Below are positions 12,101-21,648 of a stretch of DNA of 64,000 bases, one piece after another. How positions within the stretch are numbered: position 1 is the stretch's first letter; each line of letters opens with the position of its first letter. Source of the DNA: Liolophura sinensis (lineage: Eukaryota; Mollusca; Polyplacophora; Chitonida; Chitonidae); NCBI RefSeq assembly GCF_032854445.1, contig NC_088295.1:78520028-78584027 (forward strand). The letters run 5' to 3'. A program made the translations under genes and the position numbers. The notes beneath the pieces are model-generated. The model was given only the letters and a program-made list of their open reading frames with translations, was not told the DNA's origin and did not search any database.

Positions 12101-15100
12101 GTGCAGGTGCAGTCCTGCGCTAATGGGCATGGGCAAACTGAATCAGGCTGACGCGGTATATCAAGGATTAACGTGCAGGTGCAGTCCTGCGCTAATGGGC
12201 ATGGGCAAACTGAATCAGACTGACGCGGTATATCAAGGATTAACATGCAGGTGCAGTCCTGCGCTAATGGGCATGCGCAAACTGAAAGTCGGTCGATTTC
12301 ATACAAGGAGTCCAGATTTGTCAATGGCAATTCTTTATATTATCACAGAATTCGATCATTTTTACTCAATTAACCAATGTTATCCTGTAGTATGAAATAT
12401 TAACCAATATAATATTGTATAATGAAAGACTGACTGGTGATATACTCTATAGTAAAGTTTTTCACGCATTGCCGTACTGTATAATGAAAGGGAATTAACG
12501 AATAACCAGTGTTTTAATGTATAATGAAAGAGGATTAACCAATGCTGTACCGTATAACGATAGAGGGTTTACCAATGCCATACTGTATAATGAAGGAGAT
12601 TAGCCAGAGTGTGCTGTAGAATCGAAGACAATTGACCAATGTTACACTGTCTACTGAAAACAAATTAACTGTACGGTAGTATGTAATACATAAGGTGGTA
12701 CAGAACATTGATATGCCAGATCCACACTCTTTACAGATAGGTAGGTTAGCTTACCATCACCATTGATATTTTTTACATATTAATATTCAAAGATTGTCAA
12801 AGCTAGTGTAAGTAAAGCAGCTATCAAAATTGCATACATTGCGTTTCTATCTGGCAGCACTGACGATATTTAGTTTCTCTTATATTCCCCTACGTTCTAT
12901 TTTTCTCTAGCGTTTTTGATTTGTTGCAGATGCCCAAGATACCCTCGTAATCTATGATGGCAACTCCACAAGTGCTAGTGTCCTCAGAGAGTTCCAGGAC
13001 GTTACTCAACCACCCGCAGATATGTACAGCTCGTATTCCACCTTGACCTTAAAACTAAAATCTGAGAGTGGCGAAGCTGGGGGAGGGTTTAGAATAAAAT
13101 ACAGCGCCTTACCCACTGCCTGTGACCCCAGCCGTTGGGATTCTCTCGAGTTGTCCAGCCCGGGACAGGAGAAGACACTCAGCTTTCAGATGGGGCACTA
13201 CCAAGCTGACATGTGTACTTGGCGAATCAGTGGGCCTCCCAGCACAGCTGTCAGGATATCAGAGACAAATAGGTTTGTATTAATATTTATACTCAGATAT
13301 CATTTCAGAAAGTAATGTTCCAAAGGTTATTGCTACATCCTCATCCTACATATTCATAATCAATCCAAACTATAGTTAATAAAAAGTTACGAAACTGAAG
13401 GATGTCGTAGTAGACACTTTCTACATGTTTACAGTTCCTCGATTTAAAACAAAGAAGCAATTTTTACAAGTTTTTGGGCTTTTCATCTCTTTTGAGTTTC
13501 ATGTTAGCGATATGTTAGGGAATAATTATGATTCTGGCCTCTAGGCATTGTGTCGCCTGTTGAATCCATTTCGTCAGCTGTCACGCCCCCTAAGAGAACA
13601 ACCAGCAAAATGATTAAATCTTCTGGATGCTTGTTATAACAATAATTCTCACCCACAGCCGCTCTTACGGTACCATAGAGTTAAGCATTTTTGAGGGAGA
13701 GAGGATGGAGCCAACTACTCTATCCCAGCAACGGAACTCGTCAGGTAAAGTGTAAGGCCCAGCTGCTCAAAGTGGATTAGCAATTTAAGCCTGGTATTAT
13801 CTTTAGCCTGGACTGAAGTTTTGTTTTGTATTTGTTCAAGACTGGTGTTAAGATTTAAACCTGGCTTACCTTTTAGTATCATTTTGAACAACTAGCACCT
13901 GTTGAACTGAAAGCCCGTGTACTCTCACAATAAAGGTATTTGTGCCAATGCGTAATAAAATCATAAAATGTAGAGTTAAAATGTCTGAGTGTAAGGTGAC
14001 ACGAAAACTTACATGGGGAACGCCGCAGCTAGTTGGAGGTGGTCTGTTATATTTGACTGGCGTTTAAGTCTTCCTGAAGAGTATTTCTCTTACCTGTATA
14101 TGAGAGTGGTTAATTATGGGTCATAGGAACCACCGCACCTTACCAGGTAACTGACAAACCTTCTCACTAAAGAAGGCAGCATTGGAGATGAGGCAATTAC
14201 TCAAGAAAGAAGCAGTTAAAACCTCTAACCTATTTAGCTTCCCCATAGTTTCCTTTATTCTGTATTGTTCTTTGTTGTTAAACTCTCTGTGTTGTTTTCC
14301 AGACCTTTTCCCAATGTCATACTACAGCAGGAAGTCAACACTTTGGATTAGGGTCAGGATTTTGGCATATTCCAACCTGGAAACTACATTCATTTTCAAA
14401 GGTCAGTCTAAAAACCCATTCACACTGTACGTGACAACTACAACTACAACAACAACAACTGTAGGGTGTCTTCATTGTTCCCATAGCAGGTTACCCACCA
14501 GTGGAACCTGGCTCTTACAATAAAGAAGTCAGGAGGTGCGAAACATCGCCATCAGTACACTCAACCACTTTTAAACATATTCAGGGCAGGGAGAGAGTTT
14601 TAAAACTCCTTGGTTAAGAGCACCACCTTGAGCCTTGAGAAAAATATTCTTGAGAACACCAATCAAATAAATAGAAACACCACTTCACGAGAGCAGTCCT
14701 CAGGAAAATATGATCGCTTTTATTTCAGTTTGGAGACAGCACTGCGAATGGTTGTGATGTGATTGTTGTGGCTTGCAGTGTGATAAGAGGCCGTAACTGA
14801 CATATATACATTTGTGTGCAGTGTGATAAGAGGCCATAACTGACATGCATCCATTTGTGTGCAGTGTGCTAACAGGCTTTAACTGACATGCATCCATTTG
14901 TGTGCTGTGTGATAACAGGCCTTAACTGACATGCATCCATTTGTGTGCTGTGTGCTAACAGGCCTTAACTGACATGCATCCATTTGTGTGCTGTGTGCTA
15001 ACAGGACTTAACTGACATGCATCCATTTGTGTGCTGTGTGCTAACAGGCCTTAACTGACATGCATCCATTTGTGTGCAGTGTGCTAACAGGACTTAACTG

Positions 15101-18100
15101 ACATGCATCCATTTGTGTGCTGTGTGCTAACAGGACTTAACTGACATGCATCCATTTGTGTGCAATGTGATAACAGGCCTTAACTGACATGCATCCATTT
15201 GTGTGCAGTGTGATAACAGGCCTTAACTGACATGCATCCATTTGTGTGCAGTGTGATAACAGGCCTTAACCAACATGTGTCCATTTGTGTGCTGTGTGAT
15301 AACAGGCATTAACTGACATGCATCCATTTGAAGCCATACCATACCTTTTGAATCGGATAGTTTTGAAGCTATTACTGATTGTTAGCTGTGCTATACTTGT
15401 GTTGTCAAAGTATTTTTGATCTGCAATATTAACAGGGATTTTCATGAATGTACTTCACGTGTTGATGAAGGGCATTTCCAATACCCCTTCTTCACTGAAT
15501 CAGACAACAGCGACAACATATATATTTCTTTCTTTATTTATTTATTTATTTATTTCTTTCTTTATTTATCTATTTGATTGGTGTTTTACGCCATACTCAA
15601 GGATATGTCACTTATACGACGGCGGCCAGCATTATGGTGGGTGGAAACCGGGCAGAGCCCGGGGGAAACCCACGACCATCTGCAGGTTGCTGGAAGACCT
15701 TCCCACGTACGGCCGGAGAGGAAGCCAGCATGAGCTGGACTTGAACCCACAGCGACCGCATACAACATATTCTTAAGTACGACATGAAACACTAATCAAA
15801 TTTGCATATAAATACAGCATATTTGTACAGTGTTGAGCGTAAGTCTATAGCCCAATTGAACTTTAAATGTGGCTAACCTGATCAATCTTTTTCTGTCATA
15901 TCAGTACTTTTGAGTGTAGGACAATGCTGCTTTCCTTGTTGGCTTACACCACCCTTCGGTGGCGGCCTACACTGCTTTTCGGTGTTGGCCTGCACTATCT
16001 TTCTGTGTAGGCCTACCCCGCTTCTCGGTGTCGGCCTACACTAATTTTCGGTGTCGGCCTGCACTAATTTTCGTTGTAGGCCTACATTGCCTTTCGGTGT
16101 TGGCCTACACCACTTTTTGGGGTATATATGAAATATTCTTGAGTACAGCATGAAACACCAGTCAAATAAATATATAAATAAATAAATAAACAAACAAAGC
16201 AGTTAACTCCTCTTTCTTCCTCCCCTCCCTTCCCTTTCCTCACATCATAATACTGACCGCTCCGGTAAGTGAATTATTCTTTTGTACGGCTTAAAACTCC
16301 AATCGAATAAATCACAGATTCTTTTATATAAAATGCATTAATTGACCCGTGTTTGGAATTACAGCCCTGACTAGCTGCGCCCGTCCGCCAGACCCGGCTA
16401 ATGGCGTTATCCTCAATACTGAGTCAACTTTTACCCGTGGTGACGTGTTATCCGCACGGTGTAACCAAGGTTACCAGCTAACTGACCAACCGAAAGTCGT
16501 CTGCCTTGACGGAGATGCGGACTCTATGGAGTGGATCGGATCAATGCCCGTTTGCAATAAACTAGGTAAATATGTTTATATTTATTATTTCACTCACATT
16601 CATGATATTGGGGACCCCGGGCTCTTCCCGATTTCTTCCTGGTTTCTTCCTGGTTTCTTCCCACCATAATGCTGGCCACCGTTGTGTAGGTGAAATATTC
16701 TTGAGTGCTACATAAAACACCAATTAAATTCACCAGAAATAATCAGTGATATAGTGGGTTGCAATATACAATGAAATGGCCAAAATCATTGATAATAACT
16801 GGATAGTTTATTTATTTTATGGTTGTGAAATGATCAAATAAATAATAATTTATGATGGGTGATTATAAAATGTAGTATTACGCTGGTTTACCAGTGTTAT
16901 GACATTTGCATGTTATTTACTCTTAAGCTAAGATGATGATTGACTGGTTTCTACATGTACAGATGCATCTATACCCTGGGTGTGGCAATTTAACTATTTG
17001 ATGTATAATCATGTATCAGATAATTAAATTACCATACAAGAATATTTCACCTATAGGTAGATATATTAACGCATATCACTTTATAGGCAGAGCCTTTGAT
17101 AGGTTAATCATATGACCTGTTGATAATGAAGTATTAACCAATTTTGACCCACAAATTGGTCCGCAGCATTATTTGTTTTAACAACATTTAAGTAAATCAC
17201 CGACTTTTTGCAAGCTACATTTTTCATTTGTATCTGAGATGAGAATATTTCTGTAGGTTTTACAAGGAGAGTATTTGCTGCAAAGATGAGAATATTTATG
17301 TTCGTTTTACAAGGAAAGTATTTGCTGCAAAGATGACAATATTTATGTTCGTTTTACAAGGAGAGTATTTGCTGCAAAGATGACAATATTTATGTTCATT
17401 TTACAAGGAAAGTATTTGCTGCAAAGATGACAATATTTATGTTCGTTTTACAAGGAAAGTATTTGCTGCAAAGATGACAATATTTATGTTCGTTTTACAA
17501 GGAAAGTATTTGCTGCAAAGATGACAATATTTATGTTCGTTTTACAAGGAGAGTATTTGCTGCAAAGATGACAATATTTATGTTCGTTTTACAAGGAGAG
17601 TATTTGCTGCAAAGATGACAATATTTATGTTCGTTTTACAAGGAAAGTATTTGCTGCAAAGATGGCAATATTTATGTTCGTTTTACAAGGAGTGTATTTG
17701 CTGCAAAGATGACAATATTTATGTTCGTTTTACAAGGAAAGTATTTGCTGCAAAGATGACAATATTTATGTTCGTTTACAAGGAAAGTATTTGCTGCAAA
17801 GATGACAATATTTATGTTCATTTTACAAGGAAAGTATTTGCTGCAAAGATGACAATATTTATGTTCGTTTTACAAGGAAAGTATTTGCTGCAAAGATGAC
17901 AATATTTATGTTCGTTTTACAAGGAGAGTATGTGCTGCAAAGATGATAATATATGTATCTTTTTGGCCCATATATGAATATTTGTTACACAAATGAGAAT
18001 ATTTGGTAGGAAGACGAGAGTATCTGTATCTGTTTTACCATATGGGATGTTTCTTATTCAGATACGAAGACCTCAAGCCCAGGCCCCACCACAAAGCTCC

Positions 18101-18647
18101 CTGACAATGATGATACAAGGGAGACAACCACGGAGAGCCTTGTCACTAAACCCCTGTGGACATATCATTCGCCATCTACCTCTCCCCCTCTGACCACTAA
18201 AGAAGGAATAATCCAAGACAAACCTTCCCCAATGCCTGCCGATCCCGCTCCAAACACTCCAGGTAGATATAAATTCAAGATTTATAAAGTATGCCTGAAG
18301 GTATACAGCGAGATCTAGTTACAAAATCCTGATAAGGTTGCACTATCTTTGATCTTTGTATGTGACGAATGTCAACGAGAAAATGAGTGTGTAATATATT
18401 AATTTTGGTGTTTGTGAGAAGAAAAGCCATTTATGTTGTTGGAAAGTCAAAATACATGCCCACGCTTAAGGAGTACGTAATTGTAAATCTGATTTTACTG
18501 TGTGTTATAAAATCATATCCTTGGCATTTTGTATACTTTTTGTTTTATTCGTTCTTCGCAGATCTTGACAAGTCAGTATCCAACGGTCAAACGCATACTT
18601 TAGGCATCATATGTTTAACCCTATGTTTCCTGTGTTGGATGATGTAA
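1..18647 (+). CDS. Gene A: multidomain CUB-sushi surface protein, 5' end outside window
   Basis: This is the 3' part of a gene for an extracellular CUB and sushi (CCP) protein. The exons I can join are 1-163, 1267-1467, 2087-2269, 2997-3164, 4397-4573, 5399-5590, 7172-7294, 8955-9383, 9915-10127, 10588-10737, 12930-13272, 13659-13744, 14303-14401, 16365-16565, 18062-18262 and 18562-18647. Every intron is GT-AG and phase 1 except the one after 13272, which is phase 2. From 1267 on the join reads 950 residues without a stop. Domain order is CUB, sushi, CUB, sushi, divergent CUB with a Cys-rich insert, sushi, CUB, CUB, sushi, Thr/Ser/Pro stalk, hydrophobic tail. CUB-sushi alternation is known from CSMD-like and complement-related proteins; here a GPI-type end replaces a membrane span with cytoplasmic tail. 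Function is unknown; adhesion or recognition is an inference. No confident poly(A) signal was seen, because a long array starts just after the stop. Confidence 0.85.
165..345 (+). repeat. Short tandem array on the exon 1 splice donor of gene A
   Basis: About six degenerate units of 23-26 nt, such as CAGGTAGGTTACGCTATAC and CAGGTAGGCCACGACATAC. The first unit is the exon donor itself: exon end CGCGGAAG followed by GTAGGCTACGCTATAC. A later unit repeats this as CGCGGCAG|GTAGGTTACGCTATAC, so about eight exon bases plus the donor were copied. Confidence 0.75.
1267..1467 (+). CDS. Gene A exon, second half of CUB domain 1
   Basis: The acceptor AG at 1265-1266 restores the frame from the phase-1 donor at 163 (codon GAA). 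The exon reads MFLGLDILYHTGIPVLQKYF and later SNRLFFTFNARDWHGSQGK, matching the S-n-L-x-L-x-F strand near the end of a CUB domain. It ends in phase 1 at the donor C|GTAAGC. Choosing the AG two bases upstream would give a stop in frame. Confidence 0.75.
2087..2269 (+). CDS. Gene A exon, sushi domain 1
   Basis: A symmetric phase-1 exon after TCTACCAG. It encodes a complete CCP module: Cys in CDSPLPVRHGRLVG, Cys in VQLFCEQGF, Cys in SARCGNDRKW and Cys in AISTCEG, with the conserved Trp before the last Cys. The donor is G|GTAAAG. A second frame is open across the same stretch but lacks the sushi pattern. Confidence 0.88.
2395..2515 (-). mobile_element. Fragment of SINE-like family 3
   Basis: On the minus strand it contains an accaggagcactccgctttc-like core that resembles the better copies at 49430-49672 and 54066-54345. 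It lies in the intron after sushi 1. Short and degraded. Confidence 0.4.
2997..3164 (+). CDS. Gene A exon, first half of CUB domain 2
   Basis: Phase-1 exon after GTGTTTCAG. It reads APCGGNLTAPDGVIYSPGFP, then YPEGQVCVWRIEG and TIISLNFSLFDLL, the canonical start of a CUB domain (C-G-x-L, SPGFP, C-x-W-x-I). It ends at G|GTGAGA. The second half follows at 4397. Confidence 0.9.
3185..4245 (+). repeat. Degenerate array with a regular 58-nt core
   Basis: Units built on gatgaatgctggaagagtgg fill most of this intron. The regular part (about 3753-4125) has about 6.5 copies of a 58-nt unit; before and after it the units are degraded. A SINE at 3303-3569 interrupts the array. The unit length is not a multiple of three. 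Confidence 0.8.
3303..3569 (-). mobile_element. SINE family 1, full-length copy
   Basis: Starts on the plus strand with an (ATTT)n tail, then the reverse of a conserved core (tacgacgacggccagcatta), and ends with a tRNA-like head. On the minus strand the head has an A box-like tggttcagttggttagcg and a B box-like gagttcaagtcc, so the element is tRNA-derived. It splits the tandem array of this intron. Confidence 0.85.
4397..4573 (+). CDS. Gene A exon, second half of CUB domain 2
   Basis: Phase-1 exon after TGTTGTAG. Joined to 3164 it continues the domain with HDNVSVQEESGKYLIKELTR, then TLLLTLNSIRLYRYKQN and GLKVFYRG, matching the last beta strands and the aromatic close of CUB. Donor G|GTAAAC. 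Confidence 0.85.
4925..5140 (-). mobile_element. SINE family 1, degraded full-length copy
   Basis: Same order as the other copies (ATTT-rich tail, conserved core, tRNA-like head) in minus orientation, but with many substitutions and small gaps, so it is an older insertion. Confidence 0.65.
5399..5590 (+). CDS. Gene A exon, sushi domain 2
   Basis: Phase-1 exon after GTTCACAG. Four sushi cysteines are present: YKCSSLQEV, EYICQYPYQ, ITCLATGQWDNP and EPSCAG, with the Trp in GQWDN. Donor G|GTACAT. The module has 64 codons, the usual length. Confidence 0.88.
5625..6960 (+). repeat. Degenerate ctacaacagtctgtaaatag array split by an insertion
   Basis: About 20-22-nt units occupy 5625-5800 and 6560-6960. 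The 5830-6555 stretch between them is unrelated and contains a direct repeat of about 46 nt (5917-5960 and 5964-6010). A 160-residue open frame on the minus strand in the insert has no recognisable domain. The array begins about 30 nt after the sushi 2 donor. Confidence 0.65.
7172..7294 (+). CDS. Gene A exon, first part of divergent CUB domain 3
   Basis: Phase-1 exon after TCTCTTGTAG. It reads VCGGISTRDHGAFLSPGFP then SPDVCTWNILGPNRNG, the standard start of a CUB domain including SPGFP and C-x-W-x-I. It ends at G|GTACGA, earlier in the domain than in CUB 2. Confidence 0.85.
8189..8491 (+). mobile_element. SINE family 1 copy with an extra tail fragment
   Basis: The plus-strand copy starts with the head (gtgctccgtgaccgaggg), has the B box-like gagttcaagtct, and ends in an aaatgaataaatata tail near 8440. 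A second SINE 3' end with its own (AATA)n tail follows at 8441-8491. Confidence 0.75.
8955..9383 (+). CDS. Gene A exon, rest of CUB 3 with a Cys-rich insertion
   Basis: Starting after TTTGTGGAACAG keeps phase 1 and joins NRNG to LALQMDVRLLHRGDNSDLLG, which fits a CUB strand. An upstream AG at 8922 would break the frame. The next ~105 residues are not CUB-like: they hold twelve cysteines, including CTNSSDCQCRR, CLKCQQ and CIPCRN, plus several N-x-S/T sites. The end SDTKFWMSYSG again resembles a late CUB strand. I do not recognise the insert as a named family. Donor G|GTAGGT. Confidence 0.75.
9655..9795 (+). repeat. 21-nt tandem repeat, about six copies
   Basis: Units of 21 nt begin tttcctcagggatctgtcta or similar. 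They lie in the intron after the Cys-rich exon. An open frame through them is an effect of the unit length. Confidence 0.75.
9915..10127 (+). CDS. Gene A exon, sushi domain 3
   Basis: Phase-1 exon after GTATTTCAG. Sushi cysteines occur in LKMCQKSDL, AYISCSGGF and RINCSHSGRW. The fourth is split by the intron: the exon ends AAAT| before GTGAGT, and T joins GC of the next exon to give Cys. Confidence 0.88.
10122..10275 (+). repeat. Tandem array on the sushi 3 splice donor
   Basis: About four units of about 33 nt. The exon end CTAAAT|GTGAGTGAG is followed by TTAAAT|GTAAGTGATTGAG, TTAAAT|GTAAGTTATTGAG twice, and TATAT|GTGAGTTGTTGAG. Each unit carries a near-consensus 5' splice site preceded by the same AAAT. 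Confidence 0.8.
10588..10737 (+). CDS. Gene A exon, first half of CUB domain 4
   Basis: After GTTTCAG the split codon gives Cys, then TCDRTFTTTSGTITPLSGYE, ADLQCTYNITV and LIRLRFVSLNL, a clear CUB first half (C-x-Y-x-I). It ends A|GTAAGA in phase 1. Confidence 0.85.
10740..12700 (+). repeat. Outer degenerate repeat enclosing a minisatellite
   Basis: Variants of ttaaccaatgctatactgta with aatgaaaga, period about 35 nt, lie at 10740-10905 and again at 12360-12680. The 72-nt minisatellite lies between the two flanks, which suggests it grew inside an older array. It is within the intron that splits CUB 4. Confidence 0.65.
10988..12286 (+). repeat. 72-nt minisatellite, 18 copies
   Basis: Near-identical 72-nt units begin caggctgacgcggtatatca. 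Copies differ at a few fixed sites (ggctgac/gactgac, gggcatggg/gggcatgcg, ctgcgct/ctgctct), and these variants recur in several copies. Because 72 is divisible by three, both strands stay open for over 480 codons, but the array lies in an intron between two halves of one CUB domain and is not evidence of a protein. Confidence 0.95.
12930..13272 (+). CDS. Gene A exon, end of CUB 4 and start of CUB 5
   Basis: After TTGTTGCAG the frame gives DTLVIYDGNSTSASVLREF, STLTLKLKSESGEAGGGFRI and KYSALPTACD, the second half of a CUB domain (D-L-x-I-Y-D-G and G-F-x-I-x-Y). It then begins another CUB-like module with ELSSPGQEKTLSFQ and DMCTWRISGPPST. It ends in phase 2 at AG|GTTTGT, a weaker donor that is supported by the frame of the next exon. 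Confidence 0.85.
13659..13744 (+). CDS. Gene A exon, middle of CUB domain 5
   Basis: Follows CACCCACAG. The phase-2 junction makes Ser and continues RSYGTIELSIFEGERMEPTT to the donor G|GTAAAG. It has the length and pattern expected of the strand after the C-x-W-x-I motif. Short, but phase-consistent on both sides. Confidence 0.75.
14303..14401 (+). CDS. Gene A exon, end of CUB domain 5
   Basis: Phase-1 exon after GTTGTTTTCCAG. It reads LFPMSYYSRKSTLWIRVRIL then NLETTFIFKG, matching the last CUB strands. Donor G|GTCAGT. Confidence 0.8.
14774..15330 (+). repeat. 43-nt minisatellite, 13 copies
   Basis: Units of 43 nt begin ctgacatgcatccatttgtg. They lie in the intron between CUB 5 and sushi 4. 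The unit length is not divisible by three and no long open frame results. Confidence 0.9.
15533..15762 (-). mobile_element. SINE family 1, head-truncated copy
   Basis: Long (ATTT)n tail, intact core and part of the tRNA-like head (acttgaacccacagcgaccg), then a break. Minus orientation. A short tail fragment of another copy follows directly. Confidence 0.8.
15935..16125 (+). repeat. 23-nt tandem repeat, about eight copies
   Basis: Units resemble gtcggcctacactaattttc. They abut SINE tail fragments on the 3' side. Confidence 0.75.
16110..16312 (+). mobile_element. Two SINE family 1 tail fragments
   Basis: Two consecutive 3' fragments, each with a tgaaatattcttgagta-like block followed by an (AATA)n run, end near 16195 and 16312. 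Confidence 0.6.
16365..16565 (+). CDS. Gene A exon, sushi domain 4
   Basis: Phase-1 exon after GGAATTACAG. It reads SCARPPDPANGVILNTEST, LSARCNQGYQL, KVVCLDGDAD, MEWIGSMPVCNK: four sushi cysteines and the conserved Trp. Donor G|GTAAAT. Confidence 0.9.
16616..16722 (+). mobile_element. SINE family 1, 3' fragment
   Basis: Contains cccaccataatgctggccac and the ttcttgag block near the sushi 4 donor. The head is missing. Confidence 0.6.
17238..17947 (+). repeat. 47-nt minisatellite, 15 copies
   Basis: Near-identical units read gatgacaatatttatgttcg and so on. Decayed units with agaatatttg blocks continue toward the acceptor at 18061. Confidence 0.92.
18062..18262 (+). CDS. Gene A exon, Thr/Ser/Pro-rich stalk
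   Basis: Phase-1 exon after TTCTTATTCAG. It encodes 67 residues of low complexity, for example TKTSSPGPTTKLPDND and HSPSTSPPLTTKEG, with no cysteine. This is typical of an O-glycosylated, extended stalk that lifts the domains off the membrane (inference). Donor G|GTAGAT. Confidence 0.8.
18562..18647 (+). CDS. Gene A last exon, hydrophobic C-terminal signal
   Basis: Follows CTTCGCAG and encodes DKSVSNGQTHTLG, then IICLTLCFLCWMM and stop TAA. A short polar stretch with small residues (S-N-G), then a hydrophobic end with no cytoplasmic residues, is the layout of a GPI-attachment signal. A tail anchor is the alternative. Confidence 0.82.
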
Positions 18648-18664
18648 GTGAGTGCCTCTTTGTC

Positions 18665-20335
18665 TGCCTTTTACGTACCAAAATCCGATCCTCACAGTGT
18701 TCTTATCCTCATATCGCACACAGAACCCAATCCTCACAGCACTCACACGACTCAACTCTCACACGACTCAATCCTCACACGACCCAACCTTTGCACGATC
18801 CAACCTTCACACAACCCAACCTTCACACAACACAATCCCCACAACACAATCCTCACAACACACATATGACCCAATCATCACACGACTCAACCTTCACATG
18901 ACCCAACCTTCAAACAACCCAACCTTCACAACACACATATGACACAATCCTCACAACGCTCACATGTCCCAATCCTCACAACACTCACACGACTCAACCT
19001 TCACACAACCCAACCTTCATACAACCCAACCTTCACACGACTCAACCTTCACATGACCCAATCCTCACAACACACATGACACAATCCTCACACCACTCAC
19101 ACAACCCAACTCTCACACAACCCAACCTTCACACAACCCAACCTTCACACTATCCAATCCTCACAACACTTACATGACCCAATGCTCACAACACTCACAT
19201 GACCCAATCCTCATAACACTGGCATGGCCCATCCTCACAACACTCACACGATCCAATACTTAGAGGAATCATATGAGCCAATCCTCACAACTCACTCGAC
19301 CCAATCTTGAAAACACTCACAGGCCCCAATCCTCACAACTCACACTTGACCCAATCCTCATGACTTTCACGATCCAATCCTTACAAAATTAGCACAACCC
19401 AATCCTTACAAAATTAGCACAACCCAATCCTCACAACCCTGACATCACTCAACCCTCACAACCCTTGACATCACTTGATCCTTGCAAAGCTCACATGATC
19501 CATTTCTCATAATACTCACATGATCTGTTCCTCAGAATACTGACGTGATCCATTCCTCACTATACTCACATGATTCATTCCTCAATACTCACATGATCCA
19601 TTCCTCACAATACTTACATGATCCAATCCTCGCATGACTCACATGATCCAATTCTCACATGACTCAATCCTCACAATACTCACATGATCCAATCCTCACA
19701 ACCTTAACATGATCCAGACCTCACATGACCAAATCCTCAAAACCTGACATGACCAAATCCTCACAATACTCACATGATCCAATCTTCATATGAATCAATC
19801 CTCACAATACTCACATGATCCAATCCTCACAACCTTGACATGATCCAGACCTCACATGACCAAATCCTCAAAACCTGGCGTGACCTAATCCTCACCATAC
19901 TCACATGATCCAGTCCTCTCAATACTCACATGATCCAATTCTCACATGACCCAATCCTCGCAATACTCACATGATCCAATCCTCATAACCTTGACATGAT
20001 CCAGACCTCACATGACCAAATCCTCAAAACCTGACATGACCAAATCCTTACAATACTCACATGATTCAATCTTCATATGAATCAATCCTCACAATACTCA
20101 CATGATCCAATCCTCACAACCTTGACATGATCCAGACCTCACATGACCAAATCCTCAAAACCTGGCGTGACCTAATCCTCACCATACTCACATGATCCAG
20201 TCCTCTCAATACTCACATGATCCAATTCTCACATGACCCAATCCTCACAATATTCACATGATCCAATCCTCACATGACTCACATGATCCAATCTTCACAA
20301 CACAACACAAATCACACCACAATTTAGTTCTCACA
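18665..20335 (+). repeat. Degenerate 'cacatgacccaatcctcaca' array in the 3' flank of gene A
   Basis: About 1.7 kb of 12-25-nt units, starting about 20 nt after the stop codon. Unit types change along the array (acacaacccaacc early, catgatccaatcctcacaat later), and a higher-order segment of about 240 nt recurs near 19680-20230. It would lie in or just after the 3' UTR. Confidence 0.85.
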
Positions 20336-21632
20336 GTGCAATGGTTCTCACAACGCTTTCATCATCCACCCAGTTCTGTCTCACGTGAATTATTCACTTA
20401 AATATGGGATCAATAATGTAATTACATGCTAGAACTTGTATAATTTGTATAATTTCTTACATACCTTTGTCTTCGGGAGTTAGTGTTAAACGTTGTTGTG
20501 GAAATGGATCAAGCGATTATCGACTTGGAACGCCCTTTACGGTCTACGAATGGTATAGGAATGTCGGACTTGACACTTATACTTACATAGTTGGGCAAAA
20601 GAAAGCAGCTTTGTTTAATAATGCAGGATTGATTTTTCAGATAATAGGGTCGGTGTTGTCTTGAGGGGTAAGTTCTCCACGTCGTCTCGAGGGGGAAGTT
20701 CTCCACGTGGTCTTGAGGGGGAAGTTCTCCACGTGGTCTTGAGGGGGAAGTTCTCCACGTGGTCTTGAGGGAGAAGTTCTCCACGTGGTCTTGAGGCGGA
20801 AGTTCTTCACGTGGACTTTAGGGTGGAAGTTCTTGATGCAAGAGGACACAAGCACGTGCAATTAAATGTCATAATGATGCTAAATTAACTGGCGCTTTAT
20901 TCTTTTTAATACCTTTTTATGATGATCATTTTATAGTAATCATTGTAACTGTGTTTTAAATGTCATTTATACAAGTTCAAAGTGATACACAATTGTTGCA
21001 GTTTATGATTATTATTAATTTTTAATACTAAATAAAATATGCAGATGTATTATTTTTTACGCTAATTTGAAGTAGCATTTGTTCTTTTTTGAGTGTTTCA
21101 AAATATCGAAAACAGTAATATATTGGGTTGAACTGGGTTATTCATTTACGTAAAAAAGCCATAATATGCTCATTTTCTACTTTATCAGCACTTGATTAAA
21201 ATAGTGATTTTCATTTAAAGAGTGAAATGTACACGACCTTTGTTCTCCCATCGAACATATTTATTTGTAAATATACGTTGTAGCTAATCTCGAAGATAAT
21301 GAGAGAAAACACGCATGAGCAAAGCCACAAAGACAACAGCGAAAACACGAATGAGTTAATTCTCAAAGACAACTAGGGAAAATTTGAGTGAGTATATTTC
21401 CAAACAACTAGGTAAAAAATGATTGAGTACATTCACAAAAACAAGGAGGGGAAACAAGAACTGAGCAAGACCACAAAGACAACTAGAGAAAACACGAAAA
21501 CACGAGTTAATTCTCATGGAAAACTAGGGGCAACAACAAACAAACAACAAACAAGCAGGGAAAAGACGATAGAGTGAATTCTCGAAGACTATTGGAAAAT
21601 ATGAATTAGTTCATTTGACGCATTGAAGCTTT
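20336..21632. other. Intergenic stretch between genes A and B
   Basis: A 26-nt array lies at 20655-20835; the rest is AT-rich with repeated aaagacaactagggaaaa-like blocks at 21300-21560. No exon was recognised. Genes A and B converge here. Confidence 0.5.
20655..20835 (+). repeat. 26-nt tandem repeat, seven copies
   Basis: Units read aagttctccacgtggtcttg plus aggggg. The last two copies diverge. It lies between the convergent genes A and B. Confidence 0.88.
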
Positions 21633-21633
21633 T

Positions 21634-21639
21634 TTTATT
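21634..21639 (-). terminator. Candidate poly(A) signal of gene B
   Basis: AATAAA on the minus strand, ten bases after the stop codon. If used, the 3' UTR would be very short, so a downstream signal is equally possible. Confidence 0.35.
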
Positions 21640-21648
21640 CTGAGTCGA

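Noticed and set aside
10988-12286. CRISPR-like regular repeats
   Set aside because: The units are contiguous with no unique spacers, and the setting is an intron of an animal gene. The same holds for the other arrays.
10873-12395. Open frames of about 485 codons on both strands
   Set aside because: They are the 72-nt minisatellite read through. The array lies in an intron that splits a CUB domain, and both strands are open only because the unit is divisible by three.
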